This document shows, piece by piece, positions 1 through 10,419 of a DNA stretch of 64,000 nucleotides. The DNA is from Shinisaurus crocodilurus (taxonomy: Eukaryota > Chordata > Lepidosauria > Squamata > Shinisauridae): NCBI GenBank assembly GCA_021292165.1, contig CM037877.1, positions 31,260,197 to 31,324,196 on the forward strand, given 5' to 3'. A program made the translations under genes and the position numbers. The notes below the pieces were generated by a model. That model made no database searches and was not told the DNA's origin. It worked only from the letters and a program-made list of their open reading frames with translations. How positions within the stretch are numbered: the stretch's first letter is position 1; each line of letters opens with the position of its first letter.

Positions 1-139
1 CTTAATACAAGGATGCTATTTTTAAAGGGAGGTTTGTGTTTTGCATAATAGGTAATTTTGCACAAATTTGAAAAAACAGACAATTTCTGTTTCCAACCCC
101 CCCTCCCTTTGGTCAAAAACTCAATAGAAAAACCTGCCC

Positions 140-262
140 ATCTGTAATATGGGATAAAAATACTGGGCTACCACACAAGATTCTTGTAAAGAGTTTATGT
201 ATGTAAAGGGCTTTGAACACTCAGGAAAGCACATGTAAATGCTATAGTAATCATATTAATTT
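140..262 (+). repeat. MIR-like ancient SINE fragment
   Basis: The stretch reads like the 3' half of a CORE/MIR SINE: 'catctgtaatatggga', then 'tatgtaaagggctttgaa' and 'atgtaaatgctatag'. That order matches the MIR consensus as I know it. The copy is diverged and has no tail or TSD that I can see. The rest of bases 1-522 is AT-rich and shows nothing else recognisable. Confidence 0.5.
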
Positions 263-522
263 AGAGTTGGTAATAACTGCCAATACTTATGGGGATTTTT
301 CTGCCCTTAATCTGGTCAATTAAGGATTTCAGTTATTTATTTATTTCAATTGAAGTATTTTAATTATGGATAGAATAGTACAACTTGTGTCATTAATATG
401 AAAATGAATGGTTAGTGCACAACAGTGCTATGAAAACTAGTCACAATTGTCCCCATTTTTCTGATTAAGAAGCAACCCTGAGAGCCTAACTGTGCATTAT
501 GGGAGGGTGTGTGTGTGGCTAC

Positions 523-688
523 CAGGACCGGTGCAAGGCAGTTTGGTGCCCTAGGCAAGATCAGATATTTAGCACACCCCCCCTTCCCACTTGAGCCCTC
601 TCTCCCTCCAGCCCTATGCTCCTGGAGCCTCCTTTAGCCCGGCGCCCTAGGCAGCCGCCTAGTTGGCCTAATGGTAGCACCGGCCCTG
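523..688 (+). mobile_element. hAT-type MITE, family A copy 1 (TIR CAGGRCCGGTGC)
   Basis: The element starts 'caggaccggtgc' and ends 'gcaccggccctg', so the ends are inverted repeats. It is flanked by an exact 8-bp duplication, gtggctac, at 515-522 and 689-696. An 8-bp TSD with a CAG...CTG terminus is the hallmark of the hAT superfamily. The 166-bp body has no coding capacity, so it must have been moved by a transposase acting in trans. Copies 2-4 are at 15,098, 42,475 and 56,596. Confidence 0.9.
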
Positions 689-866
689 GTGGCTACTGTT
701 GACCTGCATCTCCTCCATGTGTCTCCCCAGTAGTATTTGGGAAAGGAAAGGCATCATGTGATGTGTCACCACCCTATCCAGCTTTTCCTTGCCCTTGCTT
801 CAGTTCACTATCGCTTACAAGGGACAGAGAAAAGCTGAATATGCTGAAATCATGTCATATGTTTCT

Positions 867-1759
867 TTACATAACCAGGGAGAAAAACCAAAGAACAAAT
901 ACAGCAATGAAAACAATTAGATAAAACAGATGGGTTGTAAAAAAAAAGGTCCAACATATTTCCCCCCTAATTTGCATTGCAATAAAAAAGGAATTTGCAA
1001 CTCTCTCAGTGATATCGGATAAATCCTTCCTTAAACAGAACAGAACCATATCTTGAGAAAATTGTCCTGGGAGAGCTCTTAGTAGAGGGAGAATCAGTCT
1101 CTCTCTGCAGTCCATGTACAAGTTATGGTACAGGAGGGCATGATCAACAGACTCTCTTCCTCCAGTTCTGCACAAACCCAGACGTTCGTTAATTGGGATC
1201 TTGTTAAATCGCCCTCTTAACAGTGGAGAGGGTAACACCTTGAAGCGAGCAAGCATAAATGCTCTCCTGTATTTGGGAACAGTTAGTCTATGCAGATATT
1301 AAGCTCTAACAATTCCATATTTAAATTACTTAAGAATAAGGGGGAACAAGATTTATCAGCCCAAGTTCTCAAATACTGCAGATCTAAACCTCTGTACAAC
1401 AGAGAGTTGTGCCTTCCTTAAACCTATAGTGGCCCAGAACCTCCGGAGAAAAACCCAGCTTAAGAATCCTCTTCTCCATCTCCCTCATCCACCGACTGAC
1501 AAAAGAGTCCGAGAGCAATAAGTAGATCTAGCTCTCAGGAGCTTCAGAAAAATGCAGATGAAGCCACCATTTCAGGGCATTTTATCCAAGCCTGGCATTC
1601 AACTGATCGAATACCCACTTCCAAATAGATAGCTGCCTTCCCCACACAGGGAGGTAATCCCAGAATCTTCCTAAGGAAATCAGATTGAACTCTTTCCATC
1701 TGAGAGTGAAACCCAGAGATCCAGATTGGAATGCCAGTGGATGGAACTAGGGAGAAAAA
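867..1759 (-). mobile_element. Non-LTR retrotransposon remnant, reverse transcriptase C-terminal region
   Basis: Minus-strand frames at 1,849-1,544 and 1,256-867 read like the C-terminal part of a LINE polyprotein. The upstream frame contains 'ERVQSDFLRKILGLP' followed by 'YLEVGIRSVECQAWI'. The downstream frame contains 'NKIPINERLGLCRTG', then 'ESVDHALLYHNLYMDCRERL'. This pattern of a conserved helix, a small Cys-containing segment and an 'ESVDHAL' block recurs in reptile LINE proteins, but I cannot assign a clade. The frames are offset and broken by stops, so this is a dead 5'-truncated copy. Its upstream (right) edge abuts the inverted repeat at 1,760. Confidence 0.6.
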
Positions 1760-1881
1760 CAGCTGTTTGGGAGGCTGGGAGAAGTATGATTGTGTTGTGG
1801 AGGGTGACGCATGGAGACGACTCTCTCCACACTCCATCCTCCCCATCACACAATCGTGCTCCCCAGCCTACCAAATAGCTG
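1760..1881. repeat. 122-bp imperfect palindrome
   Basis: The left arm begins 'cagctgtttgggaggctggg' and the right arm ends 'cccagcctaccaaatagctg', with a further 25 bp or so of matching arm inside. It is probably a small hairpin MITE. I see no clear target-site duplication. It separates the LINE remnant on its left from LTR-like DNA on its right. Confidence 0.6.
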
Positions 1882-2540
1882 TTGCGCGTGTATAGGTGAG
1901 ATAAAGAAGAGCCAGACACAGAGTATATGGTTTCAAATCAGGGCTACATTTATTGAATTGAAGATCTGAGAAGGGTGAAGTGCGGTACTAACCTAGCCCG
2001 GCCATTGGCCGGGAAAAATTCCCATATTTGGCGAATACATCTTAACTGAACCGGAGGCAGGATGGCCCACCACCAGCCAGTTGCCCTCCATGTGGAGCTG
2101 GAGGGCCTTACCATCGTCGCCTTACTTTGACGCCTCCAGGCACCCAATGTAGGCAAGAAAGGTAAAACCCCAAAGACGTCCCAATCTCCCTCCTGCCAAG
2201 CCTCAGGGCATTAGCAAGGGCAGCCTTGGGTAAACGTCAGTCACCTTGAAAGGTGCCACTGGATGATCACCATAACCCTAAGCCCTACTGCCTAAACCCC
2301 CACTTCCCGCAAATGCGACCAAGGAACCCAGGTACTTAAATAAGCCCTCCCTGTGTCCCCACCCTAAGCCATTGGCTCAGCCCACAGTGACTAAACCTGT
2401 CCTGTTACCTGACTCCTCTCTCCTCCCCCACGCGCAAATCTTCTCCCCGGCCCCAGGTGAGGGGCCGGTGGAAGTCTGTTCTCTGTTTGAAAATATAAAT
2501 GCCCAGGACTGATTTGGACCTGCCTCTCTAGTACTAAATG
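1882..2540 (-). other. Possible solo-LTR-like DNA, minus strand (uncertain)
   Basis: Read on the minus strand, this stretch has a TATA-like 'cttatttaag' near 2,335 and a downstream polyadenylation signal 'tcaataaatgtag' near 1,950. That order and spacing suit the U3-R-U5 layout of an LTR. There is no convincing TG...CA boundary pair, TSD or internal retroviral or Gypsy sequence. It could equally be single-copy DNA. The short frames across it are not coding by any pattern I recognise. Confidence 0.25.
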
Positions 2541-2672
2541 TACATGATTACATTGTGAGCCTGAGGGCAGGGACTGTCTTATTATTAATCTGTGTAAGCC
2601 GCTCTGAGAGCCTTTTCTGGCTGAAGAGCGGGGTATAAATGGAATAAATAAAATAAATAAATAAATAAATGA
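2541..2672 (+). repeat. L2-like 3' end with (AAAT)n tail
   Basis: The text 'agggcagggactgtctt', then 'tgtaagccgctctgagagcc' and 'gcggggtataaatgg', leads into an (aaataaat) tail. This is the standard 3' end of L2-clade LINEs and their dependent SINEs. No coding part remains. Confidence 0.65.
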
Positions 2673-4624
2673 GTGAATGAATGACCAGAACAAGAACAGT
2701 AAAGTGTTGAAACAATTAATTCAGCAAAGAGAACCCTGAACATCCAGCTGGAAGATGAAGTATAGAATGCATTCAAGTTGATCCAAGTCGCTCAATTCAT
2801 CCCCTTTCCTATATTGCATTTTGTTAAATCCTGACATTGTGTATGAAGCCATGGGGGTCTCTTAAACAGGTCACAGTGCTAAGTTCTTTTCACTGTCTCA
2901 CAATTGTGCTTATGGCAATGGCTGCAGAAACACGCTTACACCTTTCCCTGGTATATGCTCAGGGATCAGAGATATGGGCGATCTCATCCGTTATTCCTAA
3001 AATAATAACTTTTCCTATGCTAGCCCTGTTCTTTCATTAAAATGGATGGATGTTTCCAAATCCCACTGCACAACCAAACTGTGCAGTCTCTTCCTATCCT
3101 TCTCTCGGTGGCATACACCAAAACCCAGTGAGAAGTCAATGTGGGATGATTTTCAATGGTGCCCACACATCCTATGAATAATTTTACAGAGAATTAAATA
3201 TGCAGTTATCCTTTGCTGAATTCTCCATTCATCTAAAAATGTTGTTTCTGCTTTCTGCTGCTGCTTCTTTTTAGAATATATTTTTGGTTAGACTCCTTGT
3301 CCATGATGAATATGAAGGAAGATACTCTCATACTGCCTTCATTCTTAAGGGAAGTATAAGACGACTTTCTAAAAATCATATGACTAAACTCTTATTTTGT
3401 TCCCAGAACTCTATGAATATTATCCCTCTGAAACACTGAAATGAATGGAATTCTCTCTGTGTGATTGTTTCCTTCTTTTTCCTGTTTTCTTTCCATGTTC
3501 CCCTTTCCTCAAATAATGAACTACTTCTTTATATTTCAATGTTTGGCTGTATTGTTTTAAAAGGAAATTTCTCCCATGTGAAGGATTGCATGGTTACAAA
3601 GCTACTGCTTCTGTTCTTAGGATTTCTTCAAGGGTTTTGGGGGGGTTAAGTTCTGTGTTTCTGAGTTTGGGGCAAGAAAGTCCAAAGTACCTTCCTTTTT
3701 ACTTCCCCACCCCCTAGAACTGGGCTGAAGGGAGGGGGCCTTTGCAATGGAATTCAGAAACTCCCCAAGCAGCTGGACAGACTTCAGTGTGACAAGTTCA
3801 ACTTGCCTGGTGACAGGCTGTTGGTCATTTTCTGTGGGGAGGGGACCTTTGTAAAGAAGGGTCGACCACCAGAGGAAGTCATCCCCCCTCCCAGATCTGT
3901 AATAGTATTAAATTGACATTATCTCATCTCATGCCCACCCTATGTAGATTCACAGGCATTTGAGTCCATCAGGGTTGTTACGCTTTCACCGTACTTAGAG
4001 CAGTCCCCATCTGTGATGAAGCTGCTGCAGATAATGCATTGTTATCCACTTACTGCATGGATTTTCCAAGGCAGGACATCAGCCATTTATCACCCGAAGG
4101 TATAACTAAATCATAATATTATCCTTTTAGCTGAGTAGAATCTTTTGAATCTTCTGAACTGACTCCCATAAATCAAATACAATTACGAATCTCAAAAGAC
4201 AGAATATCATTTTGATAATAATTTAATCAGCCAGGGCTCCTGTCTCTGAACCTAGGCATGTCCCGTCCCCGTCCCGTCCCCCATTAATATCACACGCATC
4301 AAGAAGATTCTGAATCAGACAACTGGGGCATGAAACAAAATGTTGCAGTATGTCCCCCTTTTTCCAAAAGGTGTGCTCCTACTTAGGGCTTCAGCCAGCC
4401 TGGAACAGGAGTCCCCTAGTCCAGTTCAGGACTTGTGTGCATGTGTGAGAGAGTTTCACAAGAGGGAAAGGGGGTAGTCCACCTTTTCTGCTTTCCAACC
4501 CTCTCCAACGTCTTCTGCTGCTGTACTAAAAAGTAGCAAGTGATGAAAGGCCTCTCAGTCAGTAGTCAATATTGGGCATGAAAGATGGACAAACAAATTG
4601 TCTGCCCTGATAGAAGGCAGCATC
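2673..4624. other. Apparently single-copy AT-rich DNA
   Basis: I see no gene, RNA or recognisable repeat in about 2 kb. The short frames at 2,837-3,040 and 3,461-3,649 have no protein-like pattern. Near 4,263 there is a short 'cccgtccccgtcccgtcccc' low-complexity run. Confidence 0.5.
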
Positions 4625-5404
4625 CAGGGATGTTGAAGAGTCCTTGGTTTCGACTCATGAGTCGAGTCACGAGTCCTTGGACCCGAGTCTCGAGTCTGAG
4701 TCCTTGGTCCATAATGGTGACTCACGAGTCACGAGTCACAAGTTACTCCCAAAGCTGACTCCATGAGTCCCTATTAAAATCAATGGGGGTTTTCCCCAAC
4801 AAAATAAGGCTACTTCAGATGTGTGGCTGAAATAAATTCTAGGTACAAGTGTGCCTTTTTATTTCAAAACTTTGCCACTGATTTTGGCAGACAAACCCAA
4901 AATAACCAGGCAGGCAGAGGAGGCAGGGAACCCCAAAGCAGGCAGGCAGAGGCTTTGTCTTGGACAACTCAAACTGTGGAACTGGTTAAGAAGAGACCAG
5001 GCAGGCAGAGGAGGCTGGGAACCCCAGACAGGCAGGCAGAGGCAGCCAAACCCAAAATGTCTGAAAGGTTGCATTTTAGGAAAATGATTTTAAAAAATAA
5101 ACTTGCTGTACTTCCTAAAACCTATCCATGTTGCATTTGAGGAACATGATTTTTTCTAAATGTTTGTGCCCCATTCTGGAACGGTGAGGTCTCATCACAA
5201 TTTCACCCTCACTCTTCGCCAGCGATCGCACTCCTCTCCACTCCTTCTGGCACAGCCCAGGGATGTTGAAGAGTCCTTGGTCTCGAGTCCCGAGTCGAGT
5301 CTCAAGTCCCATTAAAAATATTGGGACTCGAGTCTGAGTCGAGTCAGAGGGGGGACTCAGTCCGACTCACGAGTCGAGTCCCCGAGTCCAAGTCCCCATC
5401 CCTG
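4625..5404. mobile_element. GAGTC-rich hAT-like element (780 bp)
   Basis: The element starts 'cagggatgttgaagag' and ends 'agtccccatccctg'. It is flanked by an exact 8-bp duplication, gcagcatc, at 4,617-4,624 and 5,405-5,412, which points to the hAT superfamily. Its terminal ~130 bp on each side are packed with GAGTC/GACTC pentamers ('cgagtccgagtc'-like runs). The sequence 'cagggatgttgaagagtcc' appears again at about 5,259, so the right part (5,259-5,404) could be an independent short form. The frames across the middle (4,823-5,140) are low-complexity and not recognisable as protein. A related copy lies at 25,971-26,349. Confidence 0.8.
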
Positions 5405-5467
5405 GCAGCATCCTATATTCGTACAGCACTTCCAGCCCTGAAGAGGCACATGTTATATAGCCAGGGG

Positions 5468-5680
5468 GGGGGGCTGGTGACGACTCCCACGGCAGTGGGT
5501 GGGGCTCCTTATCCATTGCAGCTTTTATTCTGAGTTTCACAGGAGCTGTCCATGGTGCTCCATGCTGGTGAACCAATTTTGCGGGATGGAGTTCAGCACC
5601 ATGGATAGCTCCCATAAGGCTCAGAATAAAAGCTGCAATGGATGAGGAGCCCCACTGACACAGGAGTCACCAGCCTCCCC
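5468..5680. mobile_element. Inverted-repeat element, family B copy 1
   Basis: The left arm 'gggctggtgacgactccc' near 5,471 pairs with the right arm 'ggagtcaccagcctcccc' ending at 5,680. The arms continue inward through 'ggggctcctt' and 'ttgcagcttttattctgag', matched by 'ctcagaataaaagctgcaa'. The near-palindrome is about 210 bp. A second copy, opened by a CR1 insertion, is at 38,383-38,830. I could not fix a TSD. Confidence 0.7.
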
Positions 5681-5940
5681 ATGTGGCAGGGTGGGGGTGG
5701 TTCCGGAGAAAGGGATAAGGTAAAGATGTCATAGAAACACAGGAAACTACCGTATAGTAGTCCATCTAGTCCATTTTCCTTTTCTTCCTCCTGAAACATC
5801 CATGTGCAGGAGGAGGAGTATTTTTTTAAAAACAACACACACACCCTAACCCACCCCTGCAGGATACTTACTAAAAGCTGTAGTGTTATGGTCCTGAGCA
5901 GGTGAATTCCATGTTCTCCCACACACACCTCCCAGATTCA

Positions 5941-6338
5941 TTTCTCCCCCACCTTAATATTCTATACCTCCTGTAAGCTCACATATTCTTGTCAGGCCAT
6001 TTCAAGTTAAAGCAAAGACTACTTCTGTGTTCAGCTAGAGAGTCTCCCCAATGTGGAAACCACTTCCTTGTTTTTGGGTAGAACTGTTTTGCTTCTAAAC
6101 TGATAGGCACTTGACACCCAAGTTCACTATTAGAGGGAATTTCTCCCCCACCTTAATATTCTATACCTCCTGTAAGCTCACATATTCTTGTCAGGCCATT
6201 TCAAGTTAAAGCAAAGACTACTTCTGTGTTCAGCTAGAGAGTCTCCCCAATGTGGAAACCACTTCCTTGTTTTTGGGTAGAACTGTTTTGCTTCTAAACT
6301 GATAGGCACTTGACACCCAAGTTCACTATTAGAGGGAA
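5941..6338. repeat. Exact tandem duplication, 2 x 199 bp
   Basis: Bases 5,941-6,139 and 6,140-6,338 are identical as far as I can compare them base by base. Each unit begins 'tttctcccccacc' and ends 'attagagggaa'. The unit resembles no transposon I know. Identity over 199 bp means either a very recent duplication or an assembly artefact. Confidence 0.92.
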
Positions 6339-6904
6339 TGACAATTTCTAACTAGTAGTTTCATCCCTTCCAATAAATAAAATGTAACATGCTGGCAATG
6401 AAATATACATAGAATATATCGTGTATCCTAGTAATTATAATAAAGTTAAAAAGTGTGAAAGCAAATATATATATATTTTAAATCCATTTTAGGCTCCGGG
6501 AGGGAAATCTTCAGAAACATCTTTTAATGTTCCTTACAATACTTGTGGCCACTAGAACTGAATGTACTGTGCTGTGCCGTGTGGGCATGAGATTAAGATT
6601 CATTTAACATGGTTGCAGATTGGCAGTTAGGGTGCTTTGCAAATTAATAAGGATGTTATGTATCTGTAATAACTGGAATTATATCAGTGCTGATGTATTT
6701 CTGCATCAGTAGCTTACAACAGTGACCTTGGCTGCAGTGAAACATCAGAAACCCATAATAAATAAGCACCAGTGGTTCTACTGATTATCCACAGTAGTTA
6801 AGATTAATTACAAAATCCACTTGACCAAGTAATTATTGGCCCAACCTTTTCTGCTCTCTGTGAAAGCAGTTTAGTTTTTGGTTTCAGTGAGGGGCGATAA
6901 GTCT
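6339..6904. other. AT-rich single-copy DNA, possibly conserved non-coding
   Basis: No coding frame or repeat is visible. The stretch has several homeodomain-type TAATTA/TAATTG cores (near 6,804 and 6,831) and low repeat content. That is the usual look of vertebrate conserved non-coding DNA, but conservation cannot be judged from one sequence. Confidence 0.25.
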
Positions 6905-8157
6905 GTGGGCAGGTCCGCACAACCAGGCAGCAATCGTGATACGTTACCACGATTGTTTGCCGGATCGCATGAAGCAACAAGGAGGATGAGCCCCACAGCT
7001 GATCGGGCTCATCCTTGATGCTTCGCTCCCTCCTTCCCCCTCCTTCCTCCCAGTGATATCCCCGGGGACACTGCAGGGAGGAAGGAGCCCCCTCTCTTTG
7101 GCAGCCGTGACCGTGAGCCGATTTCAGCTCGTGTCAAAGACTCCCCATTGTGTTAACAGGGCTCGTGCCCTGAAGCAGAACGAGGAGGGGGGAGGGGGAG
7201 CCCTCCGCCCTGCTGCCCGAGTGTCTTGCCAGCCGGGACCGGCTACAGTGGGCAAGCCTCTCGAGCAATGGAGCAGGGTGGCGGGAAGCGCCCCCCCACT
7301 CCGCCCTTGGCTTTCCCAGGTGAGGAAAGAGAAGGGTGGAGTGGGCAGGCAATTCCCGCTGCCCTGCTCTGCTGCCTGAGAGGTTTACCTCTTGGGCAGC
7401 GCAGAGGGGAGGAGTCTGCTCCTGTCAATGGTGCGGTGGCCACAAAGGCCTGTGGCTTACGCTGGCTCAGCTTGTCTGAGCGTGGAAAGCTAAGCAGGGT
7501 CAAGCCTGGTTGTTACTTGGATGGGAGACCCCTCCTCTAGTTTCCTGCATTGAGCAGCGGGTTGGACTCGATAGCCTTGTAGGCTCCTTCCAACTCTATG
7601 AGTCTATGAAATCTATGAAACCACTAAGAGGAGCAGACTCTGCCCCTCTGCGCCACCCGAGAGGTTTGCCTTCCAGGGAGGAGGCTGTTCTCTGATCCCC
7701 ACGGCTGCTCAGTGTGCCGGGCGGCCGAACAGAGCAGATTGCCACCTTCCACCTCCTCTTCCAGAGGTCTACTCTGGAGGAGGAGGTGGGGTGCCTGAAC
7801 TGCTCCATGGCAGGGGAGGAGGAAGCCTCTGACAGCTGCCTCCTAGCACCATTTTGGCACTTTGGGGGGCAGCTGTCAGCTGTGCTCTGTGGCCAGCCAC
7901 TTGGCAAGAGCGGCAATGTCCGCTCTTGCCAAGCGGCTCGCTTGTTCTCTAGGGCTTGTGTCATGATGGGTTGTGTTATCCGAATTCGGATGACACAACA
8001 AACCATCGTGGTACAAACAAACCCTAGAACAGACCATTGTGACTTATTGTTGTTCAAAACAACGATAAGTCACAATGGTGAGTCACAACGACTGGCTTCG
8101 AACAACACTCCTGACAAGCGTCACCACCGTTGCTTATCATGTTGTCTAAACCCAGTC
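6905..8157. mobile_element. Complex inverted-repeat region, opened by a 5S-SINE
   Basis: GC-rich DNA with several hairpins. 'caatcgtgatacgttaccacg' type pairs lie near 6,932-6,956. Arms at about 7,380-7,425 ('gcgcagaggggaggagtct') and 7,628-7,670 ('agactctgcccctctgcgc') flank the 5S-SINE. A 14-bp palindrome 'atccgaattcggat' lies near 7,978, and 'accattgtgacttattgttg' near 8,033 pairs with 'caacgataagtcacaatggt'. The right end 'catgttgtctaaacccagt' resembles the terminus of the element at 46,578. I read this as one or two non-autonomous DNA elements. The many short frames (7,053-8,190) are not protein-like. Confidence 0.45.
7447..7621 (+). mobile_element. 5S-rRNA-derived SINE with CR1-type tail, copy 1
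   Basis: The head contains 'ggaaagctaagcagggtca', 'gcctggtt' and 'acttggatgggagacc', which is the internal promoter region of 5S rRNA. The first ~40 bases before it do not match the 5S 5' end. The tail reads 'cctgcattgagcag', 'ggttggactcgatagcc' and 'ccttccaactctatgag', ending in imperfect 'tctatgaaa' repeats, as in CR1 LINEs. This fits transcription by Pol III from the 5S-type promoter and retrotransposition by CR1 machinery. It is not a functional 5S gene. Confidence 0.85.
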
Positions 8158-8505
8158 TGTGATTTGAACAAGCAACAGTTGAATCAATAATGATGTCTGT
8201 CCTTGAGATTCACCATTATAGTACTGCTTAGTCTATAAAGGGGCATCTTAATTACACATGGCACTAAAATGCCTCTGAGTCTCTCTTGTGCTATTTGCGT
8301 GCACATGTGAATATTGTTAAGATGGGATACAAGGCAGATGAGAACCATTTTTAAATAAAATGGTCATCCTTGCAAATGTGGGACATGCATTAGGATTACA
8401 GATGTGCAAAAGGGCACTGTGTATAAAATGTCTAGACTGCCTATTTGCCAAGGCAATTCACAAATAAAAATGTACTTTGTAAGTATCCTGCAGCCTCTCC
8501 CATCC

Positions 8506-8632
8506 TTAGATTGCCATTGTAGTCATTGGACTACAACTCCCATCTCTCCCAGCCAGCAGGCCCAATGGACAGGGATGCTGGGGGTTGTAGCCCAACAACA
8601 TCTGGTGACTTAAGGTTGGAAAAGGCTGCTTT
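8506..8632. mobile_element. Decayed hairpin MITE (ACTACAACTCCC type)
   Basis: 'ggactacaactcccatctc' near 8,528 pairs imperfectly with 'gatgctgggggttgtagccc' near 8,573. Outside these, 'ccttagattgcc' and 'acatctggtgacttaaggtt' suggest the usual arm ends. It is a diverged relative of the palindromes at 20,839 and 24,004. Confidence 0.55.
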
Positions 8633-8726
8633 AAGGTGTGGAAAATCCAACCCATGATAAAGTCAGCCTGCAGTAGCTAGCTCTTCATGTGTTGTAATAT
8701 GTTTGAGAGAAATAAGGAAGAGAAAC

Positions 8727-8878
8727 AGGCCTGCTGGCTCAGCTTGTCTGAGCGTGGAAAGCTAAGCAGGGTCAGGCCTGGTTATTACTTGGATGGGAGA
8801 CTCCTCCTCTAGTTTCCTGCATTGAGCAGGGGGTTGGACTCGGCTCCTTCCAACTCTATGATCTATGAAATCTATGAA
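8727..8878 (+). mobile_element. 5S-rRNA-derived SINE, copy 2
   Basis: This copy has the same head as copy 1 ('ggaaagctaagcagggtcag', 'acttggatgggaga') and the same CR1-type tail ('ttccaactctatgatc', 'tatgaaatctatgaaa'). It lacks about 11 bp at the 5' end and about 13 bp before the tail relative to copy 1. Confidence 0.85.
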
Positions 8879-8908
8879 ACTCCGAAAAGCCAAAGAGGCC
8901 AGGATGGT

Positions 8909-9030
8909 TTCACTCAGGGGTGGCCCTTCAGATGTTGTGGAACTGGTGGAATTCCCATCAGTCCTAGCCAGCATAGCCAATAATGGGTTGCCGTCCAACA
9001 ACATCTGGCAGGCCACGTGTTCCCCATTCC
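8909..9030. mobile_element. Decayed hairpin MITE, hAT-like
   Basis: 'cccttcagatgttgtggaac' on the left is matched by 'gtccaacaacatctggcagg' on the right, around a degraded 'cccatcagtcctagccagca' core. It belongs to the same broad group as the hairpin MITEs at 36,568 and 59,826. The ends are too diverged to locate a TSD. Confidence 0.5.
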
Positions 9031-9084
9031 TAGTTTTAACAATGAAAACAAATGTGGAGAGACATTCCAGTGATAATATTATTG

Positions 9085-9200
9085 TTTATCTTATTTATGT
9101 ACAGCATTTATACCCTGCCCGTTAGCCAAAAATGCTCCCAGAGCAGCTTACAAAGGTAAGTAGCATGACAGTCCCTGCCATCAGGTTTATAATCTAAACT
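9085..9200 (-). repeat. L2/MIR-group 3' fragment, minus strand
   Basis: 'acagcatttataccctgccc', then 'gagcagcttacaaa' and 'cagtccctgccatcaggttt', is the reverse complement of the usual L2-group 3' region. It is short and diverged. Confidence 0.45.
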
Positions 9201-10419
9201 CAAGACATGTCATACAAGGAATAAAAGAGGGGGGGATTAAAAAAAAAGAAAAAAGAAGAGCTTAATTGAAGAGATGGTGATGGTGACAGTGACTTCCTCT
9301 TCCTGTCCTGTTCACAGGGCCGTTGGTCGGAAAGGCCTCTGTGAGGGGAGAGGGGCCCCCGGTCCCTGGTATGACCAGAAGGCACTCAAAGGTGGCAACC
9401 TGTCTACTGAGCATGTTCACAGATGTTTCCTGGGAGGTCACACAAGCAAAGCAGGAAGCACTTTCTCTTGCATTTGTTAATCCTCCACAGTATCTCATAC
9501 CCAAAGTGGTGTATTGTTGTTGTTTTTGTCAGCTATCCTTCTCCACGGTTCAGTCTTCTGACGCACTGTAGTGCATCTGCCCCCTTGTGGTGCTCTCAGC
9601 AGTTTAGCTGTCCTTAAAATGTCCTGTATTGCACCATCCATTTTGACCTTGGGACAGACACCTTCTGAAAAGAATTTTCTCAGGAAGGCCCCGAACGGAA
9701 ATAATGGGAAATACTCTTGGTCGTGTAAAAGCAAGCCACAGTACCCAGTGCGGATCCTTCAGAGTCTCCAACTAATCCTCCTCCGTTATTTTTAATTAAA
9801 AGAGGCCCCCTGTTCCCTTACCATCCACCCCTTAATAAAACAAACTGACATTGGTTGCGCATCGCAGTAGCTTGCCTCCGCAGAATCACAGGCAGTGCTT
9901 ACCTTGGTACCTTAAGTGAAATATTAAAATACTGCTCGTTTATTCCATTCACCCCTGTGGCTTATGCTGCTGGTCCTGAATTTCTGTATAGCTACACCCG
10001 TAATTTTATGCACAGCCAGCTCAAAACTAAGGCCATGAAGTCCCACTCACTGACCCACAGTGTTGCTGCAGTACTAATGTCTGAGCAGTTCTTTCTGTCT
10101 ATGAACTCAACATTGATTCCAAAATGGTGGGTTGTAGGTAGATTGCTGAGTTGGTAGAAGTGGGCATTGAGGACAATGTGCCTTCAATGGGCTAAAAAGG
10201 TTTTATTTCCATGTGGGAGGGTGGAAGTAAAAATGGGGCTGGACAAAAACGCAATTCCACTCATTGTCCCCTCTAATAAAATGTTGGGAAACTTTTGCTC
10301 TAATAGCTGCACGAAGTATAATTTAGTTCATCTTTCTTTAAGAGTTGCTCCACAGGAACATGTGTCATCTACTGGATAGATTCCATCCGACAGAAAGTTC
10401 GGCTTTAATTTGGGAAACT
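9201..10419. other. No recognised feature
   Basis: About 1.2 kb of mixed composition. Short overlapping frames on both strands (9,274-9,795) show no domain, signal peptide or repeat pattern. I see nothing I can name. Confidence 0.4.

Noticed and set aside
1950..2156. Small minus-strand protein with 'WRATGWWWAILPP'
   Set aside because: Short, unlike any family I know, and within a possible LTR-like region; no start or splice support.
5941..6338. CRISPR-like or satellite array
   Set aside because: There are only two units with no spacers, in eukaryotic DNA; it is a simple tandem duplication.
7447..7621. 5S rRNA gene
   Set aside because: Only the internal promoter region matches 5S; the first part differs and a CR1-like tail replaces the 3' end. 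It is a SINE.
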